DNA from: Cyanobacteria bacterium SBLK
GTDB lineage: Bacteria; Cyanobacteriota; Cyanobacteriia; Cyanobacteriales; Spirulinaceae
Direction of reading: 5' to 3'
Assembly: GCA_017746715.1 (NCBI GenBank)
Contig: JAGHZQ010000043.1
Coordinates: 1-64,000, forward strand
DNA: 64,000 bases
This document shows positions 50,904 through 59,474 of this stretch, in pieces. The position numbers and the translations under genes were made by a program. Below the pieces are notes generated by a model that saw nothing but the letters and a program-made list of their open reading frames with translations, was not told the DNA's origin and searched no databases. The first letter of the stretch is position 1. Every line of letters starts with the position of its first letter.

Positions 50904-52301
50904 CTACTCCGTAACTTGCAGGACGACCAACGTCATATCGTCTTCATAGCGATTTCCCGCACCGATAAACTGTCCCAAGCGATCGAACAGAAAATCTAAA
51001 ATTGCTTGTGGGCGATCGCCTTGCTTGCAGGCGCCTTCGACGGTCTCCACAAATCGGTCTTCATCAAAGCGATCGCCATCTTTGTTGACGGCATCGGTAA
51101 AGCCATCGGTATAGTAGATCACCGTATCTCCCGTTTCTAATTGAACGCGATCGTCTTCATATTGAGAATCGCTTTCCAAACCGATCAGCATTCCCCACGT
51201 ATCGAGTTTATGAATGGATTGACTGGCGGCCTGCCAGAGTAAAGGTGGGTTGTGAGCGGCATTGGTATAAGAGAGAATACGCGTTTGGGGATCGTATTCC
51301 GAATAAAATAATGTCAAAAAACGATGAGATTTCTCGAGATCGTCGTACATGACTTGGTTGAGATGGTTGAGAATTTTAGCAGGGGAATGGCGATTGAGAA
51401 CTTCTGCCCGCAACATGCCCCGCGTCATGGTCATGATCAGTCCGGCAGGTACGCCCTTACCCATGACATCGCCAATCACAATACTCCAAGGAATGGCAGA
51501 GGGAAATTGTTGGGGATCGGAGCTAAATTGCTCGTAGGTAGCGGGAATAAAATCATAATAATCGCCTCCCACGCGATGGGCGGTTTGACATCGTGCGGCG
51601 AGTTCTACTCCGGCAATCGCAGGACATTGTTTGGGAAATAAATGCTCTTGAATTTCCGACGCAATTTCCAATTCACGATCGAGGCGTTCTTTTTTGCGGA
51701 GTTCGTTGGCGAGTTCGTTGTTGGCGATTGCAACAGCAGTTTGATCTGCTACCAACTGGACTAATTTTTTCCGGGTTGAAGTCCAACTATAGCTCGGATC
51801 GTAACTAAAAATATAGAGTCTGCCCCGATCTTCATTTTTCACGAGAATGGGCGTCCCGAAAACGTGAATTTCTTCTCCTAAATCTTCTTTTAATTTCTCA
51901 TCTAAAATCTGGGGTTTAAATGATGCCGTAGCAGGGGTGGCAGGGGAACTCAACCCCATTTCTCGCGTGATGCGTTCGAGCGATCGCCGCATATCCCGAC
52001 AGGCTTGTCCTTCTTGGCAGTGTAACTGTTCCAAGCGGGGCTGGCCGTTGGGTTTGAGTAAAACAAGAGCACCGCCATCCGCGTCCGTTACCCTTGCTGC
52101 CATTAACGGCACGATTTCGAGAAATTGATTGAGATTGTTAAAGCTGCGTAAGGCAAATCCGAGGGAACTGAGGAGATTTTGAATGCGATTTTGCTCCCGA
52201 TGCAATCGCGCCACTAAGTCTTTCAGGACGGCAACGGGAGGAGTTGGCGAGGAATTATTGTCGATTGGAGATTGGGGGTGAGGAAGAGGAGCAGCAGTCA
52301 T
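50904..52301 (-). CDS. PP2C-type (SpoIIE) phosphatase with GAF domain
   Basis: A 465-aa signalling phosphatase, probably an Rsb-type partner-switching enzyme. I use ATG 52301. An earlier ATG at 52460 is in frame, but the added region is a heptamer repeat and non-conserved. A GAF domain covers about 30-190 and a short linker helix follows. The PP2C core spans about 230-460 with Gly-Asp-Tyr-Tyr-Asp-Phe, Gly-Asp-Val-Met-Gly-Lys-Gly-Val-Pro, Tyr-Thr-Asp-Gly-Phe-Thr and Asp-Asp-Met-Thr-Leu metal-binding motifs intact. It would dephosphorylate an anti-sigma antagonist, but no such gene lies nearby. Confidence 0.88.
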   Translation of the reverse strand: MTAAPLPHPQSPIDNNSSPTPPVAVLKDLVARLHREQNRIQNLLSSLGFALRSFNNLNQFLEIVPLMAARVTDADGGALVLLKPNGQPRLEQLHCQEGQACRDMRRSLERITREMGLSSPATPATASFKPQILDEKLKEDLGEEIHVFGTPILVKNEDRGRLYIFSYDPSYSWTSTRKKLVQLVADQTAVAIANNELANELRKKERLDRELEIASEIQEHLFPKQCPAIAGVELAARCQTAHRVGGDYYDFIPATYEQFSSDPQQFPSAIPWSIVIGDVMGKGVPAGLIMTMTRGMLRAEVLNRHSPAKILNHLNQVMYDDLEKSHRFLTLFYSEYDPQTRILSYTNAAHNPPLLWQAASQSIHKLDTWGMLIGLESDSQYEDDRVQLETGDTVIYYTDGFTDAVNKDGDRFDEDRFVETVEGACKQGDRPQAILDFLFDRLGQFIGAGNRYEDDMTLVVLQVTE

Positions 52302-52501
52302 TGAAAGATGGGGGTAATTGGTAATTGGTAATCGATCCCGGATCATTGCAAAATTTACCGATTTCTCATTACCGTTGCCCCTGTGCCCGTGGGGGGCAGT
52401 CTCAAGAGAGATACCATCGTTTAGAAGATTTGTCAAGAACAAACTCAACCGAAGTCCCACAACAATAAGTTTAGCGCTCGAACTCTAAGCAACGATGCAG
52501 A

Positions 52502-54079
52502 CTATTTTAATTTGGCGATCGCACCTCGTTTGACTAAGGTTCGATCGGTCAATAAATCGATAACGGTTGCTAATAAAATACGCTGTTCGTTTACTTCAAA
52601 CCAAACGGAAATGCGATCTTGCTTGAGCTGGCCTGGCGGTTCTAAATGCGCCATGCACACTTCTTGGTGGCGAGTTGCCAAAGAACGATATTCCGTTTCC
52701 CTGGAGAGCTTGCGACTGGAGATCGTGCCTGCATCATCGTAAACGATTTCCGAGCGCGTGAGTTCGGCCAATTCTCCCACGTCAAGGCGAATTTCTTTCT
52801 GCCCGTTTTGGGCAACTTGCAAGGTAATCGGCGATTCCAGCTTACAGGGATAAGGACTGCCTCGCTCGAATAAAGGATAATAAGAATGGGTTTGGGTGGC
52901 AGGTTCCCAAAGTCGAATGGCATAGGCGTGATGCAAATAATCTTCCACTTCCGATACTTTTGTTAAAGCTAAAGCACCATGACAAACCGCATCAAATGGC
53001 TTGCCTAATTTCACTCGCGATCGTCCGAAATAGGAAACAATTAAGTTCTGTACGGTCGGAATCAAACAACTGCCTCCGACTAACAACACTCGTTCGATTT
53101 CACTTTTTTTGATGCCCTTTGCCAAGGCTGCGCTCAATATTTCATCTAATGCTTCTCGTAACTGTTCGAGTAACTGATTGCGCTCTAAAATTTCCTCGAG
53201 GCGATCGCGATGCAAACTCAAATCGTAAGACATAAAAGTTTCTTCATCCAGCCAACTTTCAGCAGCTTCATTGACTTTCGAGAGTTGAATCTTTAAGCGT
53301 TCGCCAATTGCCAATAAATTTTGCCAGCCAATCTCGCTGACGGACTCGCGATCGGAACCCATTTGACGCAAATAATCTTCCACGATCCACATATCTACAT
53401 CTTCCCCTCCCAAATATGCATCGGATTTAGCTAAAACCCGCGCTCGAAAGATATCTTTATTACCATCGATCGCGTCGGTACGAACCAAACTCAAATCGAG
53501 AGTTCCCCCGCCAAAATCCACCACCAAAACCAAAGAATCGGTATTTTGTATCGCATATCCCAAGGCCGCCGCCGTTGATTCATCGACAAAACGAACCCGA
53601 GCCGCTCCCATTTTTTCCCCCCAATCGCGAAACCAATCCAGATAGCGCTCGAACGCGCCCACTGGTACGGTAAAAATAAGCTCTGACGGTTCGATTTGCA
53701 AATTTTGCAGATTTTGCCATAACGTTTGTAAAAAGCATTCCGAGACCAATTGCGCGCGGTAATTCGTCCCGTCGAGAGTCCGTGGCGGACTGGGAAAATC
53801 CGCCACTAAATCTCGCTTGAATCCTTTAAAAAAGCGTTGGGGCTGCAACAGTCCCAAACGCCGCGATCGCACCCGTTCCCCGATAATAATTTCCCCTTGC
53901 TCTTTGATAAAAACCAAACTGGGAACGACGGGAACATCAACAATTTCTCCCGCTTCCCCAGGCATTTTAAACAAGCGAGAAATCCCCTCAAACCGCAAAG
54001 TTTTCGGTGCATGGGTATCGGGTTCGATAATACTGACAACAGTATTACTCGTACCAAAATCAATGGCAACGGCGGTCAT
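52502..54079 (-). CDS. Hsp70-family protein paired with a GrpE-like protein
   Basis: A 525-aa DnaK-like ATPase that differs from housekeeping DnaK. I chose ATG 54079. The longer frame to 54136 only reads through a heptamer repeat (Asn-Asn-Gln-Gln-Pro-Thr). Residues 4-12 are Ala-Ile-Asp-Phe-Gly-Thr-Ser-Asn-Thr (phosphate 1), phosphate 2 near 180 is Val-Asp-Phe-Gly-Gly-Gly-Thr-Leu-Asp, and Leu-Val-Gly-Gly-Ser-Cys (adenosine) lies near 338. The substrate-binding part (about 390-525) is shorter than in DnaK and lacks the helical lid. The gene upstream encodes a GrpE-like nucleotide-exchange domain, which suggests a dedicated chaperone pair. Confidence 0.85.
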   Translation of the reverse strand: MTAVAIDFGTSNTVVSIIEPDTHAPKTLRFEGISRLFKMPGEAGEIVDVPVVPSLVFIKEQGEIIIGERVRSRRLGLLQPQRFFKGFKRDLVADFPSPPRTLDGTNYRAQLVSECFLQTLWQNLQNLQIEPSELIFTVPVGAFERYLDWFRDWGEKMGAARVRFVDESTAAALGYAIQNTDSLVLVVDFGGGTLDLSLVRTDAIDGNKDIFRARVLAKSDAYLGGEDVDMWIVEDYLRQMGSDRESVSEIGWQNLLAIGERLKIQLSKVNEAAESWLDEETFMSYDLSLHRDRLEEILERNQLLEQLREALDEILSAALAKGIKKSEIERVLLVGGSCLIPTVQNLIVSYFGRSRVKLGKPFDAVCHGALALTKVSEVEDYLHHAYAIRLWEPATQTHSYYPLFERGSPYPCKLESPITLQVAQNGQKEIRLDVGELAELTRSEIVYDDAGTISSRKLSRETEYRSLATRHQEVCMAHLEPPGQLKQDRISVWFEVNEQRILLATVIDLLTDRTLVKRGAIAKLK

Positions 54080-54082
54080 TTT

Positions 54083-54120
54083 TGTTGGTTGTTGGTTGTT
54101 GGTTGTTGGTTGTTGGTTAT
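54083..54120. repeat. Heptamer array GTTGGTT, five copies
   Basis: GTTGGTT (AACCAAC on the other strand) is repeated five times in strict 7-bp phase, in the 102-bp spacer between the GrpE-like and Hsp70 genes. It is the longest heptamer array in the window. Confidence 0.9.
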
Positions 54121-54181
54121 TCGTTGCTCCCGACACTTCCGACGCTCCCGTTGCTCTCCTCTCTCCCTCCTCTCTACTTAT

Positions 54182-55141
54182 TCACTTATTCGGAAGCGAA
54201 CGACTCACCTTTGCCGGACAAAGGATGAGATCCCCGCTCCGGTAGCCGACAAAGCGAACGAAAACGAGATCCCCTTCTTGAATGTCATCGCTATCGGCTT
54301 GATGAATTTGCGGGTCGAAAATAACCTGTTCCCATGCCGTTCCAATGGACTCGTAACCCCACTCTTGCAGTAAATTGTTGAGAGGGGTAAAGAGAGCGAT
54401 AAAATTTCGGGCGGGTAAATTGGGTTTGGCCTCTGCCATCACGCAAGCCGTGGGAAAATTCATCATTAGAGTTTGTAGTTGCTCGAAAGTTTCTTCCCTA
54501 ATGTCGCCTTTGATGCGTTCGAGATTGTCTTGGAGTTCCGCTCGCAGGCGCAGGCATTGCTTTTCCAATTGTTCGATGCGATTGCTTGCATCTTGCAATT
54601 CCAAACTCAAGCGATCGATTTTCTTTTGCTTGTCTCGCTCTAAATTTTCGTAACGTTCCTCGAGCAGTTCGATTTGTTGGGATGCCTCTGCTAATGTCGA
54701 TTGATATTCTCTCGATTCTTGCTCGACTTTGATGCGTTCTTGTTGCAGTTCGCCGTATTTCTGATGCAATCTGGCAATTTCTTGAAATGCCTCCCCGAGA
54801 GAAGGAAAGGAATAACCATAATTTTGCAGGAGTTCTTCGAGAGACCAATTGAGAATGCGAGCGAGTTGGTTCAACTCTTTCAATGTCAGCCCTTCCAGCT
54901 TGCCTTGTCGCACTCGCTCCATTTGTTTTGGCGTTAAACCCGCTTTGCGCTGGAGCGTATTCCAATGAGAAATTCCCACCCTTTTGAGGCGATCGCTCAG
55001 GAGCGAATCGGAAATCTCTTGTGCGAAATCCTCTCGGGCGCGATTTCTCGCGCCCAGCAAGCCGAGCAAATAAACAGTTCCGCCCAACCACAATACCAGA
55101 CCGAACCAAAAAAGATTGGGTTCTTCTACCATCAACCTCAA
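54182..55141 (-). CDS. Membrane HTH/coiled-coil protein with GrpE-like C-terminus
   Basis: A 319-aa protein with four parts. Residues 8-30 form a transmembrane helix. Residues 50-105 resemble a helix-turn-helix of the XRE type (Thr-Leu-Gln-Arg-Lys-Ala-Gly-Leu-Thr-Pro, Leu-Lys-Glu-Leu-Asn-Gln-Leu-Ala). A charged coiled coil covers about 120-225. The last 90 residues match the GrpE beta-domain: Ser-Ile-Gly-Thr-Ala-Trp-Glu, Phe-Asp-Pro-Gln-Ile-His-Gln-Ala, Gly-Asp-Leu-Val, then Val-Gly-Tyr-Arg-Ser-Gly-Asp-Leu-Ile-Leu-Cys-Pro-Ala-Lys-Val. GrpE releases ADP from Hsp70. This fusion is adjacent to an Hsp70-like gene on the same strand, 102 bp away. The combination with an HTH and membrane anchor is unusual. 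Confidence 0.75.
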   Translation of the reverse strand: MRLMVEEPNLFWFGLVLWLGGTVYLLGLLGARNRAREDFAQEISDSLLSDRLKRVGISHWNTLQRKAGLTPKQMERVRQGKLEGLTLKELNQLARILNWSLEELLQNYGYSFPSLGEAFQEIARLHQKYGELQQERIKVEQESREYQSTLAEASQQIELLEERYENLERDKQKKIDRLSLELQDASNRIEQLEKQCLRLRAELQDNLERIKGDIREETFEQLQTLMMNFPTACVMAEAKPNLPARNFIALFTPLNNLLQEWGYESIGTAWEQVIFDPQIHQADSDDIQEGDLVFVRFVGYRSGDLILCPAKVSRSLPNK

Positions 55142-55258
55142 CCCGTAAAAAATGAAACGTTACGCAAATTGTAAGGAGCTCTAATTCTAAGGTTTCTTGC
55201 GGCTCGAGCCACGCTTCGCGAATAGCAGGCAAGAGACCGCGCACAGAACGGCAAATCG

Positions 55259-55477
55259 TTATTGTTGGAGAAATTGAGTTTGTTCTTGAGTTTCTACAAG
55301 AGTTGGAAATTCTCGGTCGTATTCGGGCAAAAATTCGCGGCCTTCAACCTCACCCAAACGATCTTCAATCTCTCGAGTGAGTTCTAAGCATTGTTCTCCC
55401 GAAACCCCCTCGATAACTGTTTCCGTAATTTTGCCATTCTTGCCGATGCGGTATTCGATCTTTTGATATTCGGCCAT
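55259..55477 (-). CDS. DUF2997 family small protein
   Basis: A 72-aa protein starting at ATG 55477 with GGGAGGAAG upstream. The frame continues to 55618 but would overlap the CAP gene region and is not family-like. The sequence Lys-Ile-Glu-Tyr-Arg-Ile-Gly-Lys-Asn-Gly-Lys-Ile-Thr-Glu, then Gly-Glu-Gln-Cys-Leu-Glu-Leu-Thr, matches DUF2997 proteins of cyanobacteria, which are often found near ycf35-like genes. No such neighbour is visible here. Function unknown. Confidence 0.75.
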   Translation of the reverse strand: MAEYQKIEYRIGKNGKITETVIEGVSGEQCLELTREIEDRLGEVEGREFLPEYDREFPTLVETQEQTQFLQQ

Positions 55478-55626
55478 CGATGAAAACTTCCTCCCAAAAG
55501 TCGCTATAATCCTCAACAGGATATCGCTGTATATATTTTTTCCGATTGTACCCCAACTCGATTTCCAGCCATCGACATTCTCAAATTTATCGAAGTTCTT
55601 TCTCGGCGAGTTTATCAAGACGTTTT

Positions 55627-56748
55627 ATGAACCCGATTCGATCTGGCGCGATCGCGCTCTTCAGTACTATCCTCTTTCCCCACTCCGTCGCGGCTGTTTC
55701 TCCCCCTACCTCCCCGGTGAGGAGTGCCCCATCCTTCCCAATGGCTCAAAATGTGAATCCGGTGGAAACAGAAGATTTGTCAACACTGGAAACTGCCATT
55801 ATCGGCGAGATGAATCGTGCGAGAACCAATCCCAATTCCTATGCCGATTGGCTGGAGCGCCAGAGACGGTTCTTTAATGGCAATACCCTCCAGTTACCGG
55901 GCGAAGCTCTCATTGAGACGCAAGAGGGATTGGCCGCACTTGACGAGGCGATTGTGTATTTGCGATCGCAGCGTCCTTTATTTCCTTTTAATCGCTCTGA
56001 AGGAATGTCCCGAGGGGCAAGAGACTTGGTCGAGGATCAAGGGCGATCGGGAGAAGAAGGCCACACCAGCAGCGACGGACTCGGATTCGTGGATCGACTG
56101 GCAAAATACGGAACTTTTGGCGGTGGGGCAGCAGAAAATCTCAGCTACGGTCAAAAAAATGCCAGCACCATCGTGATGATGTTAATTCTCGACGATGGCG
56201 ACCCCAATCGCAGCAGCCGCAACAAAATTTTTAATCTCGATTTCCGCATCGGTGGTGTTGCTTGTAACGATCACCCCAATCGCGAGATCGCCTGTGCCAT
56301 TAATTACGCGGGAAGCTATGATGACGGCAATCCGAGTATCGTCGTTCGTCCTCCGGTAACGCCTCCCCCCGAATTTGAAAATCCCCAACCCCCGGCATCG
56401 GAAATTCTCCTCCTCGAAAATGGAAGTCTCGCTGATGGCGATCTCGTCTATCCCGATGATGGCAGCCTCTACGACGAATATAAATTTCCTGGCAGGGCGG
56501 GACAAACAATTGTGATCAGCCTCGAAAGTACGGATTTCGATCCGTTCTTAGCCTTTCTCAACGAAAAACGAGATGTTCTCGGTCAAAACGACGACGAGAG
56601 TGAAGGCAATCAAAATTCGAAATTGGCGATTACGCTCCCTTATGACGGCATTTATTACATCTTTGTTAACGGTTACGACAGTCAAGATCGAGGCAGTTAT
56701 ATTTTGCAAGTTCGCCCGCAAACCCCGACAGGAGAGGGCAATCGATAA
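55627..56748 (+). CDS. Secreted CAP-domain protein with PPC domain
   Basis: A 373-aa exported protein. I chose ATG 55627, which opens a signal peptide (basic start, then Ala-Ile-Ala-Leu-Phe, cleavage near Val-Ala-Ala). The in-frame extension to 55546 has no such signal. A CAP/SCP domain covers about 45-235, with Asn-Arg-Ala-Arg-Thr-Asn-Pro near 62, Gly-His-Thr-Ser-Ser-Asp near 153 and Glu-Asn-Leu-Ser-Tyr-Gly near 178. A pre-peptidase C-terminal (PPC) domain follows at about 255-370. The CAP fold often acts outside the cell in lipid or protein binding. The exact role is unknown. Confidence 0.85.
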   Translation: MNPIRSGAIALFSTILFPHSVAAVSPPTSPVRSAPSFPMAQNVNPVETEDLSTLETAIIGEMNRARTNPNSYADWLERQRRFFNGNTLQLPGEALIETQEGLAALDEAIVYLRSQRPLFPFNRSEGMSRGARDLVEDQGRSGEEGHTSSDGLGFVDRLAKYGTFGGGAAENLSYGQKNASTIVMMLILDDGDPNRSSRNKIFNLDFRIGGVACNDHPNREIACAINYAGSYDDGNPSIVVRPPVTPPPEFENPQPPASEILLLENGSLADGDLVYPDDGSLYDEYKFPGRAGQTIVISLESTDFDPFLAFLNEKRDVLGQNDDESEGNQNSKLAITLPYDGIYYIFVNGYDSQDRGSYILQVRPQTPTGEGNR

Positions 56749-56875
56749 AATATCGCGATCGCTCCGGCACTCAAGCGCCTATAATTTGCTTTGACGGTCG
56801 ATAAATTCGGCGATCGTCCAATTTCCAATCCCTATATATGGCTATAGTAGGTATAGAACTTTTTTGTAGCCGTCC

Positions 56876-59032
56876 ATGAGCTACTGCATTAATCCCGATT
56901 GTCCTTATCCCCAAGACCCTGCTAACGCCGATCGCCCTTTATGCTATCAGTGCGGTTCGCAATTGCTCCTCCTCGATCGCTATCGAGTCGTGAGGTTATT
57001 GAGTGACAATAGCGGCTTTGCGAATATTTATGAAGTTCGGGACGGCCGGGTTTTAAAAATTCTTAAAACCCTCAAACGACAGCATAACAACAATCAGAAA
57101 GCAGTCGAGCTTTTCGTCCAAGAAGCAACAGTTTTGAGCCAATTGGATCATCTTGGAATTCCCAAGATCGATCCCCAAGGTTATTTTCAATATTTTCCGC
57201 CCGAGGGCACGGAACCAGTCCACTGCTTCATCATGGAAAAAATTGACGGGCCGAATTTAAAAGAATGGATGCTACAACAAGGGAACTTGTTGATTAACGA
57301 AAGACAGGCTCTCGAATGGCTCGAGCAAATTACCCGAATTCTTCATCTCGTTCATCGGAAAAACTATTTTCATCGCGATATTAAATTGCAAAATATTATG
57401 CTCCGATCTACGGGGCAACTGGTTTTAATTGATTTTGGCACGGCACGAGAAATGACCTACACTTATCTCGCCAGAATGGGTCATTCGGGAAATGTAACCA
57501 AGGTCAGTTCCGCAGGTTATACGCCCCCCGAACAGCAGCAAGGTCGTGCAGTTCCCCAATCGGATTTTTATGCCCTCGGACGGACTTTTATTTATTTACT
57601 GACTGGAAAGCAACTCGAAGATAAGGATATTTACGATCCCTACACCAATGAATTTTACTGGCGCAGATTTGCTCCGGATATTTCCACTGAATTTGCTGAT
57701 TTTATCGATCGCCTCATGGCCTATCGTGCCATCGATCGCCCCAAGGATACCGCAGAAATTTTAGAGACCGTCGCTCGCTTGCAACAGTCTTCGACACGCA
57801 ATAATGCTGCTACTCAACTCGAACGCATTCCCGCAACTCAAATTCAATTAACTCCCGATAGCCCAACCCTTCCCCAAGAGGAGCAAACGCCGCCCCCTCA
57901 ACCCTCTAAATGGCTTTTGAGCTTGCTCGTTACGGGTTTAGTCGTCGTGGGAGGCTATGGCAGTTGGCAAGGCTATCAATATACTTTACCGTTTTGGACG
58001 GGAGAGGCAAAAGTTGCAGCACGGAAAAATATCGCGATCGCGCAAACGTTGACGGGACATACCAGTTTTGTTAATGATTTGGCGATTAGTCCCGATAGTC
58101 GTTTATTAATCAGTGCCAGTGCCGATAAAACCATTAAAGTTTGGGAATTGGCAACAGGAGAATTGCTGCAAACCCTGACAGGAGCAACCAGTTTTATTAA
58201 TGCTTTAGCAATAACCTTTGATGGTAATTTTTTAATTGGAGCGAGTGCGGATAAAACCATTCGAATTTGGAATTTGGAAACCGGGGAGCTCACCAACACG
58301 TTACGCGGACATACCAGTTTTGTCGATGAGATTGTCATGAGTCCGGACGGACAATTTTTAGTCAGCACGGGAGCCGATAAAACGATTAGGATTTGGAAGC
58401 TAGAAACTGGAGAAATGCTTCACGTCCTGCAAGGTCATTCTGGTTTTGTCAATACTTTGGCGATTAGTTCCGACGGCGAAACTTTAGTAAGTGGCAGTGC
58501 CGATGCGAGTTTGCAGGTCTGGAATTTAAAAACGGGAAAAAATTTGCATTCTCTAATCGGTCATTCGAGTTTTGTCAATGCGATCGCGATTAGTCCCAAT
58601 GGTAAAACTTTAGCGAGTGGGGGGGCCGATACAACGATTAAAATATGGGATTTGCAGACGGGGGAAGAAATGCAAACCTTGCGAGGACATACGGGATTTA
58701 TTAACGATCTGGCCATCAGTCCGGATGGGGAAATTTTAGTGAGTGCCAGTGCCGATACTTCTATTCGCGTTTGGCAGTTGAAAACCGGAGAGGAAATCTA
58801 TGTTTTCCAGCACGAAAACTACGCGAACAGTGTAGAAATCAGCCAAGACGGGACGACACTCACCAGCAGCAGTGCCGATAAAACCATCAAATTTTGGAAT
58901 CTGGTTACGGGAACAGAACTTTATACCCTCACGGGATATCAATATCACATCAATTATTTTGCCATCAGTCCAGACGGTCATTTTGTGGCAACGGGAAGCG
59001 GTGATAATGCGATCGCCATTTGGAAAATTTAA
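56876..59032 (+). CDS. Ser/Thr protein kinase with zinc ribbon and WD40 repeats
   Basis: A 718-aa transmembrane kinase. Residues 4, 9, 23 and 26 are Cys, a zinc-ribbon-like N-terminus. The kinase domain (about 35-300) has His-Arg-Asp-Ile-Lys-Leu-Gln-Asn near 165-172 and Asp-Phe-Gly-Thr near 186. The Gly-rich loop is degenerate (Ser-Asp-Asn-Ser-Gly-Phe-Ala-Asn), but a Lys in Leu-Lys-Ile-Leu remains. A transmembrane helix lies near 346-366. Eight WD40 repeats of about 40 residues fill 385-718, each ending in an Ile-Trp or Val-Trp-like motif. Such kinases in cyanobacteria probably bind partners through the propeller. The substrate is unknown. Confidence 0.93.
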   Translation: MSYCINPDCPYPQDPANADRPLCYQCGSQLLLLDRYRVVRLLSDNSGFANIYEVRDGRVLKILKTLKRQHNNNQKAVELFVQEATVLSQLDHLGIPKIDPQGYFQYFPPEGTEPVHCFIMEKIDGPNLKEWMLQQGNLLINERQALEWLEQITRILHLVHRKNYFHRDIKLQNIMLRSTGQLVLIDFGTAREMTYTYLARMGHSGNVTKVSSAGYTPPEQQQGRAVPQSDFYALGRTFIYLLTGKQLEDKDIYDPYTNEFYWRRFAPDISTEFADFIDRLMAYRAIDRPKDTAEILETVARLQQSSTRNNAATQLERIPATQIQLTPDSPTLPQEEQTPPPQPSKWLLSLLVTGLVVVGGYGSWQGYQYTLPFWTGEAKVAARKNIAIAQTLTGHTSFVNDLAISPDSRLLISASADKTIKVWELATGELLQTLTGATSFINALAITFDGNFLIGASADKTIRIWNLETGELTNTLRGHTSFVDEIVMSPDGQFLVSTGADKTIRIWKLETGEMLHVLQGHSGFVNTLAISSDGETLVSGSADASLQVWNLKTGKNLHSLIGHSSFVNAIAISPNGKTLASGGADTTIKIWDLQTGEEMQTLRGHTGFINDLAISPDGEILVSASADTSIRVWQLKTGEEIYVFQHENYANSVEISQDGTTLTSSSADKTIKFWNLVTGTELYTLTGYQYHINYFAISPDGHFVATGSGDNAIAIWKI

Positions 59033-59051
59033 ATAAAATTCTATCATCTCA

Positions 59052-59288
59052 TTGCCAGTATATTCCAATCGGGTTGATGAAGAATGGTTGCAAACCTTAC
59101 AACTCGGGGCAAAGAAAATAGCCAATCGTTACGCCATCTTTTCCTTTTTATCAGGATTCTGGCGAGAGGATTTCCAAAACGCGATCGCCTCAATTTCTCA
59201 CCCTACTTTAATCGTTGTTGGAGAGAATGCTTCCAGTATCAGTCGCCTTGGAAACACAGCAACATCCGATCGCCGTCTCGAATCCTAA
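59052..59288 (+). pseudogene. Fragment of an alpha/beta hydrolase gene
   Basis: The frame has no ATG start (TTG 59052 is the only candidate) and no upstream homologous sequence. The middle, Ile-Ser-His-Pro-Thr-Leu-Ile-Val-Val-Gly-Glu, looks like the strand before the catalytic Asp loop of alpha/beta hydrolases. Ser-Ser-Ile-Ser-Arg, with Asp-Arg-Arg-Leu-Glu soon after, resembles a known cyanobacterial hydrolase group. The N-terminal catalytic half and the end are missing, and the frame stops where the transposase fragment begins. I consider it a degraded remnant. Confidence 0.5.
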
Positions 59289-59289
59289 G

Positions 59290-59474
59290 TTAGGAAGTTG
59301 CGGACGGTTTTCTAATTCGCCGTTGAGGTACTTCTTAGAAAGTTCCTTGTAGGATTTGAAAGACTCAGCGACTCCTCTTAAAGTTTGTTGTGCAGCTTGA
59401 GAATAAAGAATCAGAAATCGTGCTACCATCGGGCAAGCCCCATCCAACAACATTAATTTTCGTTTAACTGCCAA
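59290..59474 (-). pseudogene. Truncated IS605-type TnpB remnant
   Basis: On the minus strand, Ala-Gln-Gln-Thr-Leu-Arg-Gly-Val-Ala-Glu-Ser-Phe-Lys-Ser-Tyr is the N-terminal region of IS200/IS605-family TnpB, and Gly-Glu-Leu-Glu-Asn-Arg-Pro-Gln-Leu-Pro-Asn follows. Similarity ends at about 59290 and the next residues are hydrolase DNA read backwards. No RuvC part or TnpA is present, so the element is a dead fragment. It overlaps the end of mlaE by about ten bases. Confidence 0.65.

Noticed and set aside
54080..54136. N-terminal extension of the Hsp70 gene
   Set aside because: The extra codons are the GTTGGTT heptamer array read through (Asn-Asn-Gln-Gln-Pro-Thr). The family start fits ATG 54079.
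59208..59474. Intact 88-aa minus-strand gene
   Set aside because: Only residues before about 61 resemble TnpB. The rest is antisense to the hydrolase fragment, so it is a chimeric remnant.
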